This document shows positions 13,031 through 21,354 of a stretch of DNA of 24,292 bases, in pieces. Position 1 is the first letter of the stretch, and each line of letters starts with the position of its first letter. The stretch covers positions 1-24,292 of the forward strand of contig JBLNBU010000075.1 in the NCBI GenBank assembly GCA_050260215.1. Direction: 5' to 3'. Under the pieces are notes generated by a model, which had not been told where the DNA came from, did no database searches, and saw only the letters and a list, made by a program, of their open reading frames with translations. The position numbers were made by a program, and so were the translations under genes. This DNA comes from JBLNBU01 sp050260215. Its GTDB lineage: Bacteria > Pseudomonadota > Alphaproteobacteria > Rhodospirillales > Magnetospirillaceae.

Positions 13031-13133
13031 CCCTCTCCCGGCGGGAGAGGGCTGGGTGAGGGAGAATGACCGCCGCCGGAATCGGGCGGCAAGCAGCTCC
13101 CTCTCACCCCAACCCTCTCCCGCCGGGAGAGGG
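13031..13133. repeat. Paired palindromic repeat (REP/MITE-like) between soxA and soxB
   Basis: Two 21-base palindromes of the type CCCTCTCCC...GGGAGAGGG lie at 13031-13051 and 13113-13133. They differ only in the central base. The inner flanks (13052-13064 and 13097-13112) are also inverted copies, so the whole unit can fold as one long cruciform or as two hairpins. Repeats of this look are scattered in many proteobacterial genomes. It ends 10 bases before the soxB ribosome-binding site. Confidence 0.85.
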
Positions 13134-13159
13134 GGCGAATTCAAGGGAGATCCCCATCC

Positions 13160-14830
13160 ATGCTGACCCGTCGTGATTTCCTCCAGGTGACCGCGGCCGC
13201 CGCCGCGCTGGGCCTGCCCCTGTCCCATGCCGCCGCGGCCCAGAAGATCACCCAGGCCGAACTGCTGAAGTTCAAGCCGGTCGGCCAGGTGACGCTGCTG
13301 GCGTTTACCGACATCCACGCCCAGCTCAAGCCGCTGTATTTCCGCGAGCCCTCGGTCAACCTGGGCGTCGGTGAGGCCAAGGGCCTGCCGCCGCACCTGA
13401 CCGGCAAGGAGTTCCTCAAGGCCTTCGGGCTCAAGGCCGGCAGCCCCGAGGCCTATGCCTTCTCGTGCGACGACTTCGCCGCTCTCGGCCGCACCTACGG
13501 CCGCGTCGGCGGCCTGGACCGCATGGCCACGCTGGTCAAGGCCATCCGCGCCGAGCGGCCGGGCAACACGCTGCTGATCGATTCGGGCGACACCTGGCAA
13601 GGCTCGTACACCTCGCTGCAGACCAAGGGCGAGGACATGGTGGACGCCATGAACCTTCTGGGCGTCGACGCCATGACCGCCCACTGGGAGTTCACCTTCG
13701 GCGAAACGCGGGTCAAGGAGCTGATCGAGAAGCTGAAGTTCCCGTTCCTGGCCGGCAACGTGAAGGACAACGAGTGGGAGGAGGACGCGTTCACCTCCAC
13801 CGCCACCTTCGAGCGCGGCGGCGTCAAGATCGCGGTGATCGGCCAGGCATTCCCCTACACCCCCGTGGCCAATCCGCGCTGGATGATGCCCAAGTGGAGC
13901 TTCGGCATCCGCGAGGAGGACATGCAGAAGCGGGTCGACGACGCCCGCGCCAAGGGTGCCGACCTGGTGGTAGTCGCCAGCCACAACGGCTTCGACGTCG
14001 ACCGCAAGTTGGCCGGCCGGGTCAAGGGCATCGACGTGCTGCTGTCGGGCCACACCCACGACGCCATTCCGGCGGCGGTCAAGGTGGGCAAGACCCTGCT
14101 GGTAGCGCCCGGCTCGCACGGCAAGTTCCTGGCCCGCCTGGACCTGGAGGTCAAGGGCAAGGCGGTGGTCAACCACTCGTTCCGCCTGATCCCCATCTTT
14201 GCCGACGCCATCCGCCCCGACCCGGAGATGGCGGCGCTGATCGAGCGCATCCGCAAGCCGCACGAGGCCGAGCTGTCCAAGGTGCTGGGCCGCACCAAGG
14301 GCCCGCTGTACCGTCGCGGCAACTTCAACGGCACCTTCGACGACCTGATCTGCCAGGCCCTGGTCGCCGAGCGCGACGCCCAGATCGCGCTGTCGCCGGG
14401 CTTCCGCTGGGGCAGCTCGCTGCTGCCCGGCCAGGACATCACCGTCGACGACGTGTTCAACCAGACCGCCATCACCTATCCCAACGCCTACCGCTCCGAG
14501 ATGACCGGCAAGCTCTTGAAGGACATCATGGAGGACGTGGCCGACAACCTGTTCCATCCCGATCCCTACTACCAGCAGGGCGGCGACATGGTGCGCGTCG
14601 GCGGCATGACCTACACCATCGACCCGGCCAAGGCCATCGGCTCGCGCATCACCGACATGACCCTGGCCAGCGGCGAGAAGATCGAGGCCGACAAGACCTA
14701 CGTCGTCTCGGGCTGGGCCAGCGTCAACGAAGGCACCCAAGGCCCGCCGATCTGGGAGGTGGTCTCCAACCACATCGCCAAGCTCAAGGAAGTCGACATC
14801 CCCGAGGGCGGCGGGGTGAAGGTGATATGA
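13160..14830 (+). CDS. soxB: SoxB, sulfate thiohydrolase
   Basis: A 556-residue protein of the metallophosphatase/5'-nucleotidase superfamily. It begins with a Tat signal (LTRRDFLQV). Metal-site motifs are D51 and H53 in FTDIHAQ, DSGDTWQG at 141-148, TAHWEFTFG at 173-181 (SoxB-specific, where nucleotidases have GNHEFD), SHNGFDVD and SGHTHD. The C-terminal half is the nucleotidase-type substrate domain. SoxB uses two manganese ions to hydrolyse the terminal sulfonate from the SoxY Cys as sulfate. Length and motifs match the family; nothing is missing. AAGGGAG precedes ATG 13160. The ccdA-like gene begins seven bases after its stop, so the two are coupled. Confidence 0.97.
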   Translation: MLTRRDFLQVTAAAAALGLPLSHAAAAQKITQAELLKFKPVGQVTLLAFTDIHAQLKPLYFREPSVNLGVGEAKGLPPHLTGKEFLKAFGLKAGSPEAYAFSCDDFAALGRTYGRVGGLDRMATLVKAIRAERPGNTLLIDSGDTWQGSYTSLQTKGEDMVDAMNLLGVDAMTAHWEFTFGETRVKELIEKLKFPFLAGNVKDNEWEEDAFTSTATFERGGVKIAVIGQAFPYTPVANPRWMMPKWSFGIREEDMQKRVDDARAKGADLVVVASHNGFDVDRKLAGRVKGIDVLLSGHTHDAIPAAVKVGKTLLVAPGSHGKFLARLDLEVKGKAVVNHSFRLIPIFADAIRPDPEMAALIERIRKPHEAELSKVLGRTKGPLYRRGNFNGTFDDLICQALVAERDAQIALSPGFRWGSSLLPGQDITVDDVFNQTAITYPNAYRSEMTGKLLKDIMEDVADNLFHPDPYYQQGGDMVRVGGMTYTIDPAKAIGSRITDMTLASGEKIEADKTYVVSGWASVNEGTQGPPIWEVVSNHIAKLKEVDIPEGGGVKVI

Positions 14831-14837
14831 GGGCTGT

Positions 14838-15569
14838 ATGAACCCCTTCGACGTCTCCTATGGCGGCGCAGCGGCGGCAGGTGCGCTGTCCTTCCTGTCG
14901 CCCTGCGTGCTGCCGCTGATCCCGGCCTACTTGTGCTTCCTGGGCGGGGTCGGCCTCGACGAGCTGACCGCCGAGGGCAAGGCGGCGCGACGGGTGGTGC
15001 CAGCGGCCCTGGCCTTCGTGCTGGGCTTTGCCGCGGTGTTCGTGACCATGGGGGCGACCGCCTCGGCGCTCAACCAGTTGGTGCTCGACAACATGGGCTG
15101 GCTTTCGGTGGTCGCCGGCGCGGTGATCATCCTGTTCGGGCTGCACTACATGGGGGCGCTGCGCATCGGCTTCCTCAATTTCGAGAAGCGCGTCCACGTC
15201 CAATCCAAGCCCGCCGGCCTGCTGGGCTCGTTCGTCCTCGGGCTTGCGTTCGCATTCGGCTGGACGCCCTGCGTCGGCCCCATCCTGGCCACCATCCTGA
15301 TGATCGCCGCGGGCAAGGAGTCGGTCGCCGAGGGTGTCGCCCTGCTGTCGGCCTATGCTGCCGGGCTGGGCATCCCCTTCCTGGTCGCCGCCATGGCCGC
15401 CGGGCCGTTCATGGGCTTCCTCGCCCGCTTCCGCCGCCACATGCGCAAGGTCGAACTGTCCATCGGCGGCCTGCTGGTGGTCACCGGCGTGCTGATCTTG
15501 TCGGGCAAGATGAACGTGCTGGGCCAGTGGCTGCTGGACAACGTGCCGGCGTTGTCGCGGGTGGGCTAG
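14838..15569 (+). CDS. ccdA: CcdA/SoxV-type thiol-disulfide transporter
   Basis: A 243-residue membrane protein with six predicted hydrophobic helices. The two conserved redox cysteines lie in FLSPCVLPLIPAY (C23) and GWTPCVGPIL (C145), the hallmark of the CcdA/DsbD transmembrane family. Such proteins carry electrons from cytoplasmic thioredoxin to periplasmic thioredoxin-like partners. In sox clusters the homologue is called SoxV; it keeps SoxY reduced through SoxW and may also serve haem attachment to cytochromes c. No soxW-like thioredoxin gene is next to it. It starts seven bases after soxB, and its stop codon overlaps the convergent oxyR stop in CTAG. The family is certain; whether it serves Sox, cytochrome maturation or both is inferred from position. 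Confidence 0.92.
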   Translation: MNPFDVSYGGAAAAGALSFLSPCVLPLIPAYLCFLGGVGLDELTAEGKAARRVVPAALAFVLGFAAVFVTMGATASALNQLVLDNMGWLSVVAGAVIILFGLHYMGALRIGFLNFEKRVHVQSKPAGLLGSFVLGLAFAFGWTPCVGPILATILMIAAGKESVAEGVALLSAYAAGLGIPFLVAAMAAGPFMGFLARFRRHMRKVELSIGGLLVVTGVLILSGKMNVLGQWLLDNVPALSRVG

Positions 15570-16450
15570 GAAAGCGCCTTCCCCAACACCCTGAACTCGT
15601 CCTTCCGCGGGCTCGACGGACGCCAGGCCAGGCCGATGGTGCGGGCGGGCGCGTCATTCAGGTTGCGCACCACCAGGTCGGTGCCGGCCAGGATGCCCGC
15701 GTCGACCGCCATCTTGGGCAGCAAGGTGATGCCCAGGCCGTTGGCGGCCATCTGCACCAGGGTGGCCAGGCTGGTGGCCAGCACGCCCTCGCCGCGGGAC
15801 GGCGCCGGCAGGCGGCAGGCCGACAGCGCATGGTCGCGCAGGCAATGGCCTTCCTCCAGCAGCAGCAGGTCGGCACCGGCCAAATCCGCCGAGGCGACGG
15901 CCGCCTTGGCCGCCAGCGGATGGCCGGGCGGGCAGGCAAGCAGGAAGGGATCGTCGAACAGCGCCACCGTCTCGACCTCTGCGGCGTAGGGCAGGGCGAT
16001 CAGCACCGCGTCCAGGTCGCCGTTTGCCAGCCGTTCCATCAGCCGGGCCGTCAGGTCCTCGCGCAGGTAAAGGCGCAGCGACGGATAGGCGGCGCGCAAG
16101 GCCGGCAGCACCCGGGGCAGCAGGAAGGGCCCGATGGTGGGAATGACGCCCAAGCGCAACGGCCCCGACAGCGGCTGGCGGGCCGCATGGGCCAACTCGG
16201 CGATCTCCTCGGCGCCGCGCAGCACCTCGCGGGCGCGGGTGACGATCTCGGCGCCCAGGGGCGTCGGCATCACCCGGCGCTTGGTGCGCTCGAACAGGGG
16301 CACCCCCAGCAGGGTTTCCAGCTCCTGCAGGCCGGCCGACAAGGTGCTCTGGGTGGCCAGGCACGCCTCGGCGGCGCGGCCGAAATGGCGGTGCTCGTCC
16401 AGCGCCACCAGATAGCGCAACTGCCTCAGTGTCGGCAGCGGCGGGGCCAC
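15566..16450 (-). CDS. oxyR: OxyR, LysR-type peroxide sensor
   Basis: A 294-residue LysR-family regulator. Residues 1-62 form the winged helix-turn-helix (LRQLRYLVALDEHRHFGRAAEACLA and following). The effector domain contains EEGHCLRDHALSAC with C203 and C212, exactly the nine-residue spacing of the C199-C208 redox pair of E. coli OxyR, and ends with GITLLPKMAV. H2O2 forms the disulfide and turns it into an activator of catalase and peroxidase genes, none of which is in view. It starts with GTG 16450 directly after the lpxK stop (TGA then GTG), so it is probably translated from the lipid A operon mRNA, an unusual place for this gene. Its stop overlaps that of the convergent ccdA gene. Confidence 0.93.
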   Translation of the reverse strand: MAPPLPTLRQLRYLVALDEHRHFGRAAEACLATQSTLSAGLQELETLLGVPLFERTKRRVMPTPLGAEIVTRAREVLRGAEEIAELAHAARQPLSGPLRLGVIPTIGPFLLPRVLPALRAAYPSLRLYLREDLTARLMERLANGDLDAVLIALPYAAEVETVALFDDPFLLACPPGHPLAAKAAVASADLAGADLLLLEEGHCLRDHALSACRLPAPSRGEGVLATSLATLVQMAANGLGITLLPKMAVDAGILAGTDLVVRNLNDAPARTIGLAWRPSSPRKDEFRVLGKALS

Positions 16451-17419
16451 TCAGGCCACTCCGACGATGTCGAGCAGGGGGGGCAGCTGCGCCGGGTCCT
16501 GCCATTCCAGCGACACGGTGAGCACGGTGAGGTGCCGGCGCAGGTCGGTGGGAATGCGCACCGCGTCCTTGGCGGTGGTGACCAGTTGGGCGTCGTCGCG
16601 GTCGGCCAGCTCGATCAGCCCCTCGATCTCGGCGCGGGAATACAGGTGGTGGTCGGCGAAGTCGACTGCGTCGGCCAGCTTGGCGCCCACGCCTTCGACC
16701 GTGGCGAAGAACTTGTCGGGCCGGCCGATGCCGGCGAAGGCGACCACCTTGCGGCCGGCCAGCGCCGCGGCCTCGGGGCCGGGGGCCAAGCGGGCGCGCA
16801 GCACCGGGACGCCGTCCAGGCTGCTGCCGATGCCGGTCCGGTCCTCGCCGACCAGCACCACCGCATCGGCACGTGCCAGGCCGACCGCGGGCGGTTCGCG
16901 GCAGGGGCCGGCGGGGATGACGCGGCCGTTGCCGAAGCCGTAGCCGCCGTCGACCACCACCAGCGACAGGTCCTTGGCGATGGTGCCGTTCTGGAAGCCG
17001 TCGTCCATCACCAGCAGGTCGGCGCCCAGCGCCACCGCCGCAACCGCGCCGTCGGGGCGCCAGCGCGCCACCCAGGTCGGCGCATCGGCGCACAGCAGCA
17101 GCGGTTCGTCGCCGACGCGGGCGGCGTCGTGGCGGTCGGGATCGACGGCGCGCGGGCCGACCTCGGTGCCGCCATAGCCGCGGGTCAGGATGTGGGGATG
17201 GCGGCCGCGCGCCTTCAGGAGGCGGACCAGCGCCTGGACGACGGGGGTCTTGCCGGCGCCGCCGGCGACGATGTTGCCGACGCAGATCACCGGTACCGCC
17301 GGGCGGTATTCCTCGACGTCTTCCAGGCGGCGGGCCACCGCCCAGGCGTACAGGGCACCGGCCGGCGCCAGCAGGCGGGCGGCGACGCCGTCGTGGCGCC
17401 AGAAGTCAGGGGCGCGCAT
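16451..17419 (-). CDS. lpxK: LpxK, tetraacyldisaccharide 4'-kinase
   Basis: A 322-residue protein. It has a short N-terminal membrane-contact region (LLAPAGALYAWAVARR), the P-loop VGNIVAGGAGKT at 47-58, the LpxK-typical TRGYGG and the DDGFQN motif at 139-144. A second part contains the DHHLYSRAEIEGL segment typical of the family. LpxK phosphorylates the lipid A disaccharide at the 4' position, giving lipid IVA, on the inner face of the inner membrane. ATG 17419 is used; it overlaps the end of waaA by 14 bases, so the two are coupled. Length is normal. The next enzyme of the pathway, WaaA, is encoded directly upstream. Confidence 0.95.
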   Translation of the reverse strand: MRAPDFWRHDGVAARLLAPAGALYAWAVARRLEDVEEYRPAVPVICVGNIVAGGAGKTPVVQALVRLLKARGRHPHILTRGYGGTEVGPRAVDPDRHDAARVGDEPLLLCADAPTWVARWRPDGAVAAVALGADLLVMDDGFQNGTIAKDLSLVVVDGGYGFGNGRVIPAGPCREPPAVGLARADAVVLVGEDRTGIGSSLDGVPVLRARLAPGPEAAALAGRKVVAFAGIGRPDKFFATVEGVGAKLADAVDFADHHLYSRAEIEGLIELADRDDAQLVTTAKDAVRIPTDLRRHLTVLTVSLEWQDPAQLPPLLDIVGVA

Positions 17420-18686
17420 GGCGTCGTTCCGCCTGGGCGAGGTAGGGGGCAAGTGCGGCGGTCACCGCATCCAGCACCCCGGCCTCGGCCCGGGCCCAGG
17501 CTTGCGCGGCGGCGCGGCGGCGGCCCAGCAGGTCAGGCTCGGCCAGCAGGCGGCCCACGGCCTCGGCCAGGGCGGCGCCGTCGGCCACCTGCTCGCCGGC
17601 ACCGGCCTCGACCAGGCGCGGGGCCATGTCGGGGAAGTTGGACATCAGCGGCCCGAACAGCACGGCGGCACCCAGCAGCGCCGGCTCGAACGGGTTCTGG
17701 CCGCCGCCGACGGCCAGGCTCTTGCCCATGAAGACGACCGGGGCCAGGCGATAGAACAGCCCCAGCTCGCCCAGGGTGTCGGCGATGTAGACGTTGGTGC
17801 CGGGACGCGGCAGCTCGCCGGCCGAGCGCAAGGCCGGCGACAGGCCCATGGCAAGCAGCTCGCGGGCGATGTCCGGACCGCGGTGGGGGTGGCGCGGCGC
17901 GATGACGGTCAGCAGGTCGGGGAAGCGCCCCGACAGCGCCCGATGCGCCTCGGCGGCGATGGCCTCCTCGCCGGGATGGGTCGACGACGCCAGCCACACC
18001 GGCCGGCCGCCGGCGGCAGCCTGCAGGCGGGCCAGTTCGGCCTCGTCATGGGGCAGGGGCGGCACCGCGTATTTCAGGTTGCCCAGGCAGCGCACCTCGC
18101 GTGCGCCCAGGCGGCCCAGGCGCTCGCCGTCGGATTCGGTCTGGGCCAGGCACAGGGCGAAGGACGATAGCATGCGGCGGATGAAGCCCGGCACCCGGCG
18201 CCACTTGCCGAACGAGCGCGGGCTCATGCGGCCGTTGACCAGGATGGCCGGGATGCGGCGATGGGCCAGCTCGGCCAGCATGTTGGGCCACAGCTCGCTT
18301 TCCGCCCACAGCGCCAGGTCGGGCCGCCAGTGGTCGAGGAAGCGGCGCACATAGGCCGGCCGGTCGACGGGAACGTACTGGTGCAGCGCGCCCTCGGGCA
18401 GGCGCTGGACCATCAGCTTGGCCGAGGTCACGGTGCCGGTGGTCACCAGGACCCGGGTGCCGCCGCTGCACAGCCGCTCGACCAGCGGCAGCATGGACAG
18501 CGACTCGCCGACGCTGGCGGCATGCAGCCAGGCCAACGCACCCTCGGGCCGCGGCTGGCCGGGATGGCCCAGGCGCTCGGGGAAGCGGGAGCGGTCTTCC
18601 TTGCCGCGGGCCTTGCGGCGGTCGAGATAGAGCGCGATCAGCGGCGCGCCCAGGATCGTCAGTCCGCGGTAGATGGAATAGATCAT
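17406..18686 (-). CDS. waaA: WaaA (KdtA), Kdo transferase
   Basis: A 426-residue GT30-family glycosyltransferase. The N-terminus MIYSIYRGLTILGAPLIALYL is the single membrane anchor. The catalytic Glu lies in WLHAASVGES. Further family marks are LVTTGTVTSAKL, PVDRPAYVRRFLDHW, WAESELWPN, GNLKYA, APRHPHRG and GGGQNPFEPA in the nucleotide-sugar domain. WaaA adds Kdo residues from CMP-Kdo to lipid IVA. Its ATG at 18686 overlaps the stop of the upstream acyltransferase gene in ATGA, which fixes the start. The reading frame is also open far upstream inside the acyltransferase gene, but that part has no family match. Whether it adds one or two Kdo units cannot be read from sequence. Confidence 0.95.
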   Translation of the reverse strand: MIYSIYRGLTILGAPLIALYLDRRKARGKEDRSRFPERLGHPGQPRPEGALAWLHAASVGESLSMLPLVERLCSGGTRVLVTTGTVTSAKLMVQRLPEGALHQYVPVDRPAYVRRFLDHWRPDLALWAESELWPNMLAELAHRRIPAILVNGRMSPRSFGKWRRVPGFIRRMLSSFALCLAQTESDGERLGRLGAREVRCLGNLKYAVPPLPHDEAELARLQAAAGGRPVWLASSTHPGEEAIAAEAHRALSGRFPDLLTVIAPRHPHRGPDIARELLAMGLSPALRSAGELPRPGTNVYIADTLGELGLFYRLAPVVFMGKSLAVGGGQNPFEPALLGAAVLFGPLMSNFPDMAPRLVEAGAGEQVADGAALAEAVGRLLAEPDLLGRRRAAAQAWARAEAGVLDAVTAALAPYLAQAERRHARP

Positions 18687-19378
18687 GCCGCCGCCTCCAC
18701 CGGGACCCGCCCCATGCGCCGGTCGGCGTCCTGGGTGATGGCGTTCAGGCCGTCCTCGACGGCGCGGCGGCAGGCGTCCAGCGCGGCGTCGTCGGCGTCC
18801 TTGGGCACCTCGACGGGGTGGCCCCAGACGAACACGCCGCGGGTGAAGGGCAGCGGCAGCAGGAAACGGTCCCAGCTGCCCAGCACCCGGCCGCGGGCGG
18901 CCGAGAAGGTGGCGGGGATTACCGGGCAGCCGGACATGCGCGCCACGGTGACCACGCCGTCCGACGAGCGCATGCGCGGGCCGCGCGGGCCGTCGGGGGT
19001 GATGCCGACGCATTCGCCCGATTTCAGCGCCTTGAGCATGGTGCGCAACGCCCCGGTGCCGCCGCGCCCCGTCGAGCCGGCCACCCAGCGGATGCCGAAA
19101 TGGGCCACGGTGCGCGCGATCAATTGGCCGTCGCGGTGCTGGCTGATCAGCATGTTGATGGGCACCGACCGGCGCCAGCTTTTGGGCATCATCAGGATGC
19201 GGCCGTGCCAGAAGGCCAGGATGAACGGCCGGCCCTGGTCCCACAGCCGGGCGGGGATGTCGCCGCCGACCACCTCCCAGTGGCCGGTCAGGTGGACCAG
19301 GCGGATGTACTGCGAGGTCAGCCAGCACAGCAGCCCGCGAAGGGATTCGCTCTTGCCGATGCGCTTGGCCAGGCCCAT
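18683..19378 (-). CDS. DUF374 lysophospholipid acyltransferase-family protein
   Basis: A 231-residue protein of the DUF374 branch of the LPLAT superfamily. It shows the acyltransferase His in FILAFWHGRILMMP, then ISQHRDGQLIARTV, and the family hallmark GITPDGPRGPRM, followed by VTVARMSGCPVIPA. These proteins are membrane-bound and thought to move an acyl chain onto a lipid A-related or phospholipid acceptor; the exact substrate is not settled. Position between msbA and waaA, in an order known from many alphaproteobacteria, supports a lipid A role. ATG 19378 begins 10 bases after the msbA stop. The stop overlaps the waaA start in ATGA. Confidence 0.88.
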   Translation of the reverse strand: MGLAKRIGKSESLRGLLCWLTSQYIRLVHLTGHWEVVGGDIPARLWDQGRPFILAFWHGRILMMPKSWRRSVPINMLISQHRDGQLIARTVAHFGIRWVAGSTGRGGTGALRTMLKALKSGECVGITPDGPRGPRMRSSDGVVTVARMSGCPVIPATFSAARGRVLGSWDRFLLPLPFTRGVFVWGHPVEVPKDADDAALDACRRAVEDGLNAITQDADRRMGRVPVEAAA

Positions 19379-19388
19379 GGCGGGCCCC

Positions 19389-21188
19389 CTAGCCGTAGGT
19401 CGCCGGCTGGGCGGCGTCCTCGGCGAATTGCATGGCGTAAAGCCGCGCATAGATGCCGTCGCGGGCGATCAGCTCGTCGTGGCTGCCCGATTCCGCCACC
19501 CGGCCGCGGTCCATGACGTGGATGAGGTCGGCGCCGACCACGGTGGACAGGCGATGGGCGATGACGATGGTGGTGCGGCCCTTCATCAGGCTTTCCAGGG
19601 CGGCCTGGACGTGGCGCTCCGACTCGGTATCGAGCGCGCTGGTGGCCTCGTCCAGCAACAGGATGGGGGCATTCTTCAGCATGGCCCGGGCAATGGCCAG
19701 GCGCTGGCGCTGGCCGCCCGACAGGTTCAGCCCACGCTCGCCGACCAGGGTGTCGTAGCCCTCGGGCAGGCTGAGGATGAAGTCGTGCGCGGCCGCCGCC
19801 CGGGCCGCGGCCTCGATCTCCTCGTCGGTGGCGCCGAAGCGGCCATAGGCGATGTTGGCGCGGATGGTGTCGTCGAACAGGGTGATTTCCTGGCTGACCA
19901 GGGCCATCTTGGCGCGCAGGGAGGTCACCGTGACCTCGCGCACGTCCTGGCCGTCGACCAGCACGCGGCCGTCGCCCACGTCGAAGAAGCGCGGCAGCAG
20001 GTTCAGCACCGTCGACTTGCCGGCGCCCGAGGCGCCCACCAGCGCCACCGTCTTGCCGCCCGGCACGTGGAAGTCGACGCCGTCCAGCGCCGCCTTGACC
20101 CCGTCATAGGTGAAGAAGACGCCCTCGAAGCGGACGTTGCCCTCGCGCACCACCAGGTCGGTGGCGCCGGGGCGGTCGTGGATGTTGGCGTGGGAGTCCA
20201 GTATGTCGAAGCAGCGTGCCGCCGCGGCCAGGCCTTCCTGCAGGTTGGTGTTGAGCGCGGCAATCGCCTTCAAGGGCCGGTAGGCCATCATCAGCGCAGT
20301 GATGAATGAGAAGAAGCGCCCGGCCCGCTCGGGGTCGGCGTCGGCGGTGGCGATCACCTGGCTGCCGCCGTAGACGATCACCACGGTGATGGCGAAGCCG
20401 CCCAGCAGCTCCATGATGGGCGAGGATGCCGAGCGCACGCGCGCGGCGCGATAGGTCAGGCTGTTCAGCGTCTCGATCAGCGAACGCACCTTGCCCTTCT
20501 CGTACTCCTCCATCCCATAGGCCTTGACCACCCGGATGCCCTGGACCGCCTGCTCGAGATAGGTGGTGAGCAGGCCGATCTGCTCCTGGGTGTTGGCGGT
20601 GACTTTCCGCATGCGCTTGCCCAGCCGCACGATGGGCAGCACCGCCACGGGAAAGACGAAGAACGCCAGCGAGGCCAGCAGCCAGTCCTGGTAGAACATC
20701 AGCGCCACCAGGAACACCACGCTGGAGGCGTCCTTGCCCGCGCCGGTCAGCGCGTTGGACACGGCAAAGCGCATGGAATTGACGTCGTTGACGATGCGCG
20801 ACAGCAGACGGCCGGTCGAGTAGGTGTGGAAGAAGGCGACGTCGAGCCGCATCAGGTGCGAGAAGATGCGGTTCTGCATGTCGGCGATGACGCGCAGCCC
20901 GACGCGCGACAGCAGCACCGCCTCGCCGTAGTCCGCCACCGCCTTGGCGCCGAAGGTGCCGATCACGGCAATGGCCAGCGGCCACAGGTATTCGGCCTTG
21001 CGCGCCAGGAAGATCTTGTTGATGACCGGGTCCATCAGCCAGGCGGTTCCCGCAGTCGCCCCGGCCGAGACGCCCATGCACACCACCGCCAGCACCACTT
21101 GGCCCAGATAGGGGCGCATGCCCTCGCGGATCAGCCGGCGCATCAGCACCAGGGTGGAGTGGTCCAGACGAATTTTCTGCTTGCTCAA
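19389..21188 (-). CDS. msbA: MsbA-type lipid exporter, ABC transporter with fused ATPase
   Basis: A half-transporter of about 600 residues. The first 330 or so form the six-helix membrane domain (for example YLGQVVLAVVCMGVSAGATA and VAFFHTYSTGRLLSRIVND). The ATPase domain has Walker A GASGAGKST, signature LSGGQRQR at about 489, Walker B ILLLDEATSALD at about 509 and the switch His in IVIAHRLS at about 545. It works as a homodimer flipping lipid A-core across the inner membrane. The start is uncertain. TTG 21188 lies about 30 bases after the predicted transcription start and leaves a normal N-terminus; ATG 21143 is the conservative alternative, TTG 21290 lies before the promoter. It is the first gene of the lipid A operon, and context favours MsbA over other exporters. 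Confidence 0.92.
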   Translation of the reverse strand: MSKQKIRLDHSTLVLMRRLIREGMRPYLGQVVLAVVCMGVSAGATAGTAWLMDPVINKIFLARKAEYLWPLAIAVIGTFGAKAVADYGEAVLLSRVGLRVIADMQNRIFSHLMRLDVAFFHTYSTGRLLSRIVNDVNSMRFAVSNALTGAGKDASSVVFLVALMFYQDWLLASLAFFVFPVAVLPIVRLGKRMRKVTANTQEQIGLLTTYLEQAVQGIRVVKAYGMEEYEKGKVRSLIETLNSLTYRAARVRSASSPIMELLGGFAITVVIVYGGSQVIATADADPERAGRFFSFITALMMAYRPLKAIAALNTNLQEGLAAAARCFDILDSHANIHDRPGATDLVVREGNVRFEGVFFTYDGVKAALDGVDFHVPGGKTVALVGASGAGKSTVLNLLPRFFDVGDGRVLVDGQDVREVTVTSLRAKMALVSQEITLFDDTIRANIAYGRFGATDEEIEAAARAAAAHDFILSLPEGYDTLVGERGLNLSGGQRQRLAIARAMLKNAPILLLDEATSALDTESERHVQAALESLMKGRTTIVIAHRLSTVVGADLIHVMDRGRVAESGSHDELIARDGIYARLYAMQFAEDAAQPATYG

Positions 21189-21224
21189 GGGCCCGCCCGA
21201 TCGAGGTGCGCGAAAAGCGCCGGG

Positions 21225-21253
21225 ACCATACCACGGGTGCCCGGCCGGGCCAA
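21225..21253 (-). promoter_or_regulatory. Candidate promoter of the msbA-lpxK-oxyR operon
   Basis: On the minus strand TTGGCC (21253-21248) and TATGGT (21230-21225) are 17 bases apart. Transcription would start near 21218, just ahead of the TTG start at 21188. The 5' side is a GC-rich run of short palindromes. Confidence 0.5.
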
Positions 21254-21318
21254 TGGCCGGGTATCGATATCGCCGCGACCCGAATGACAACCCAAGCGGC
21301 CATTGAGGCCGCGGCCAA

Positions 21319-21336
21319 GGGGCGCGGAAGCGCCCC
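21319..21336 (-). terminator. Possible weak terminator after the 247-residue gene
   Basis: GGGGCGC and GCGCCCC enclose a four-base loop, about 19 bases after the stop at 21355. Only TT follows on the minus strand, so termination would be weak and read-through into the msbA promoter region is possible. Confidence 0.35.
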
Positions 21337-21354
21337 GCCCGGAGAGGGCCGATT

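Noticed and set aside
12839..14773. 644-codon open frame opposite soxA/soxB
   Set aside because: Antisense shadow of soxB; the product is a low-complexity mix of Gly, Asp, His and Leu, and it crosses the palindromic repeat.
14933..17731. 932-codon plus-strand open frame across ccdA, oxyR and lpxK
   Set aside because: It overlaps three clear genes in wrong frames and shows no domain.
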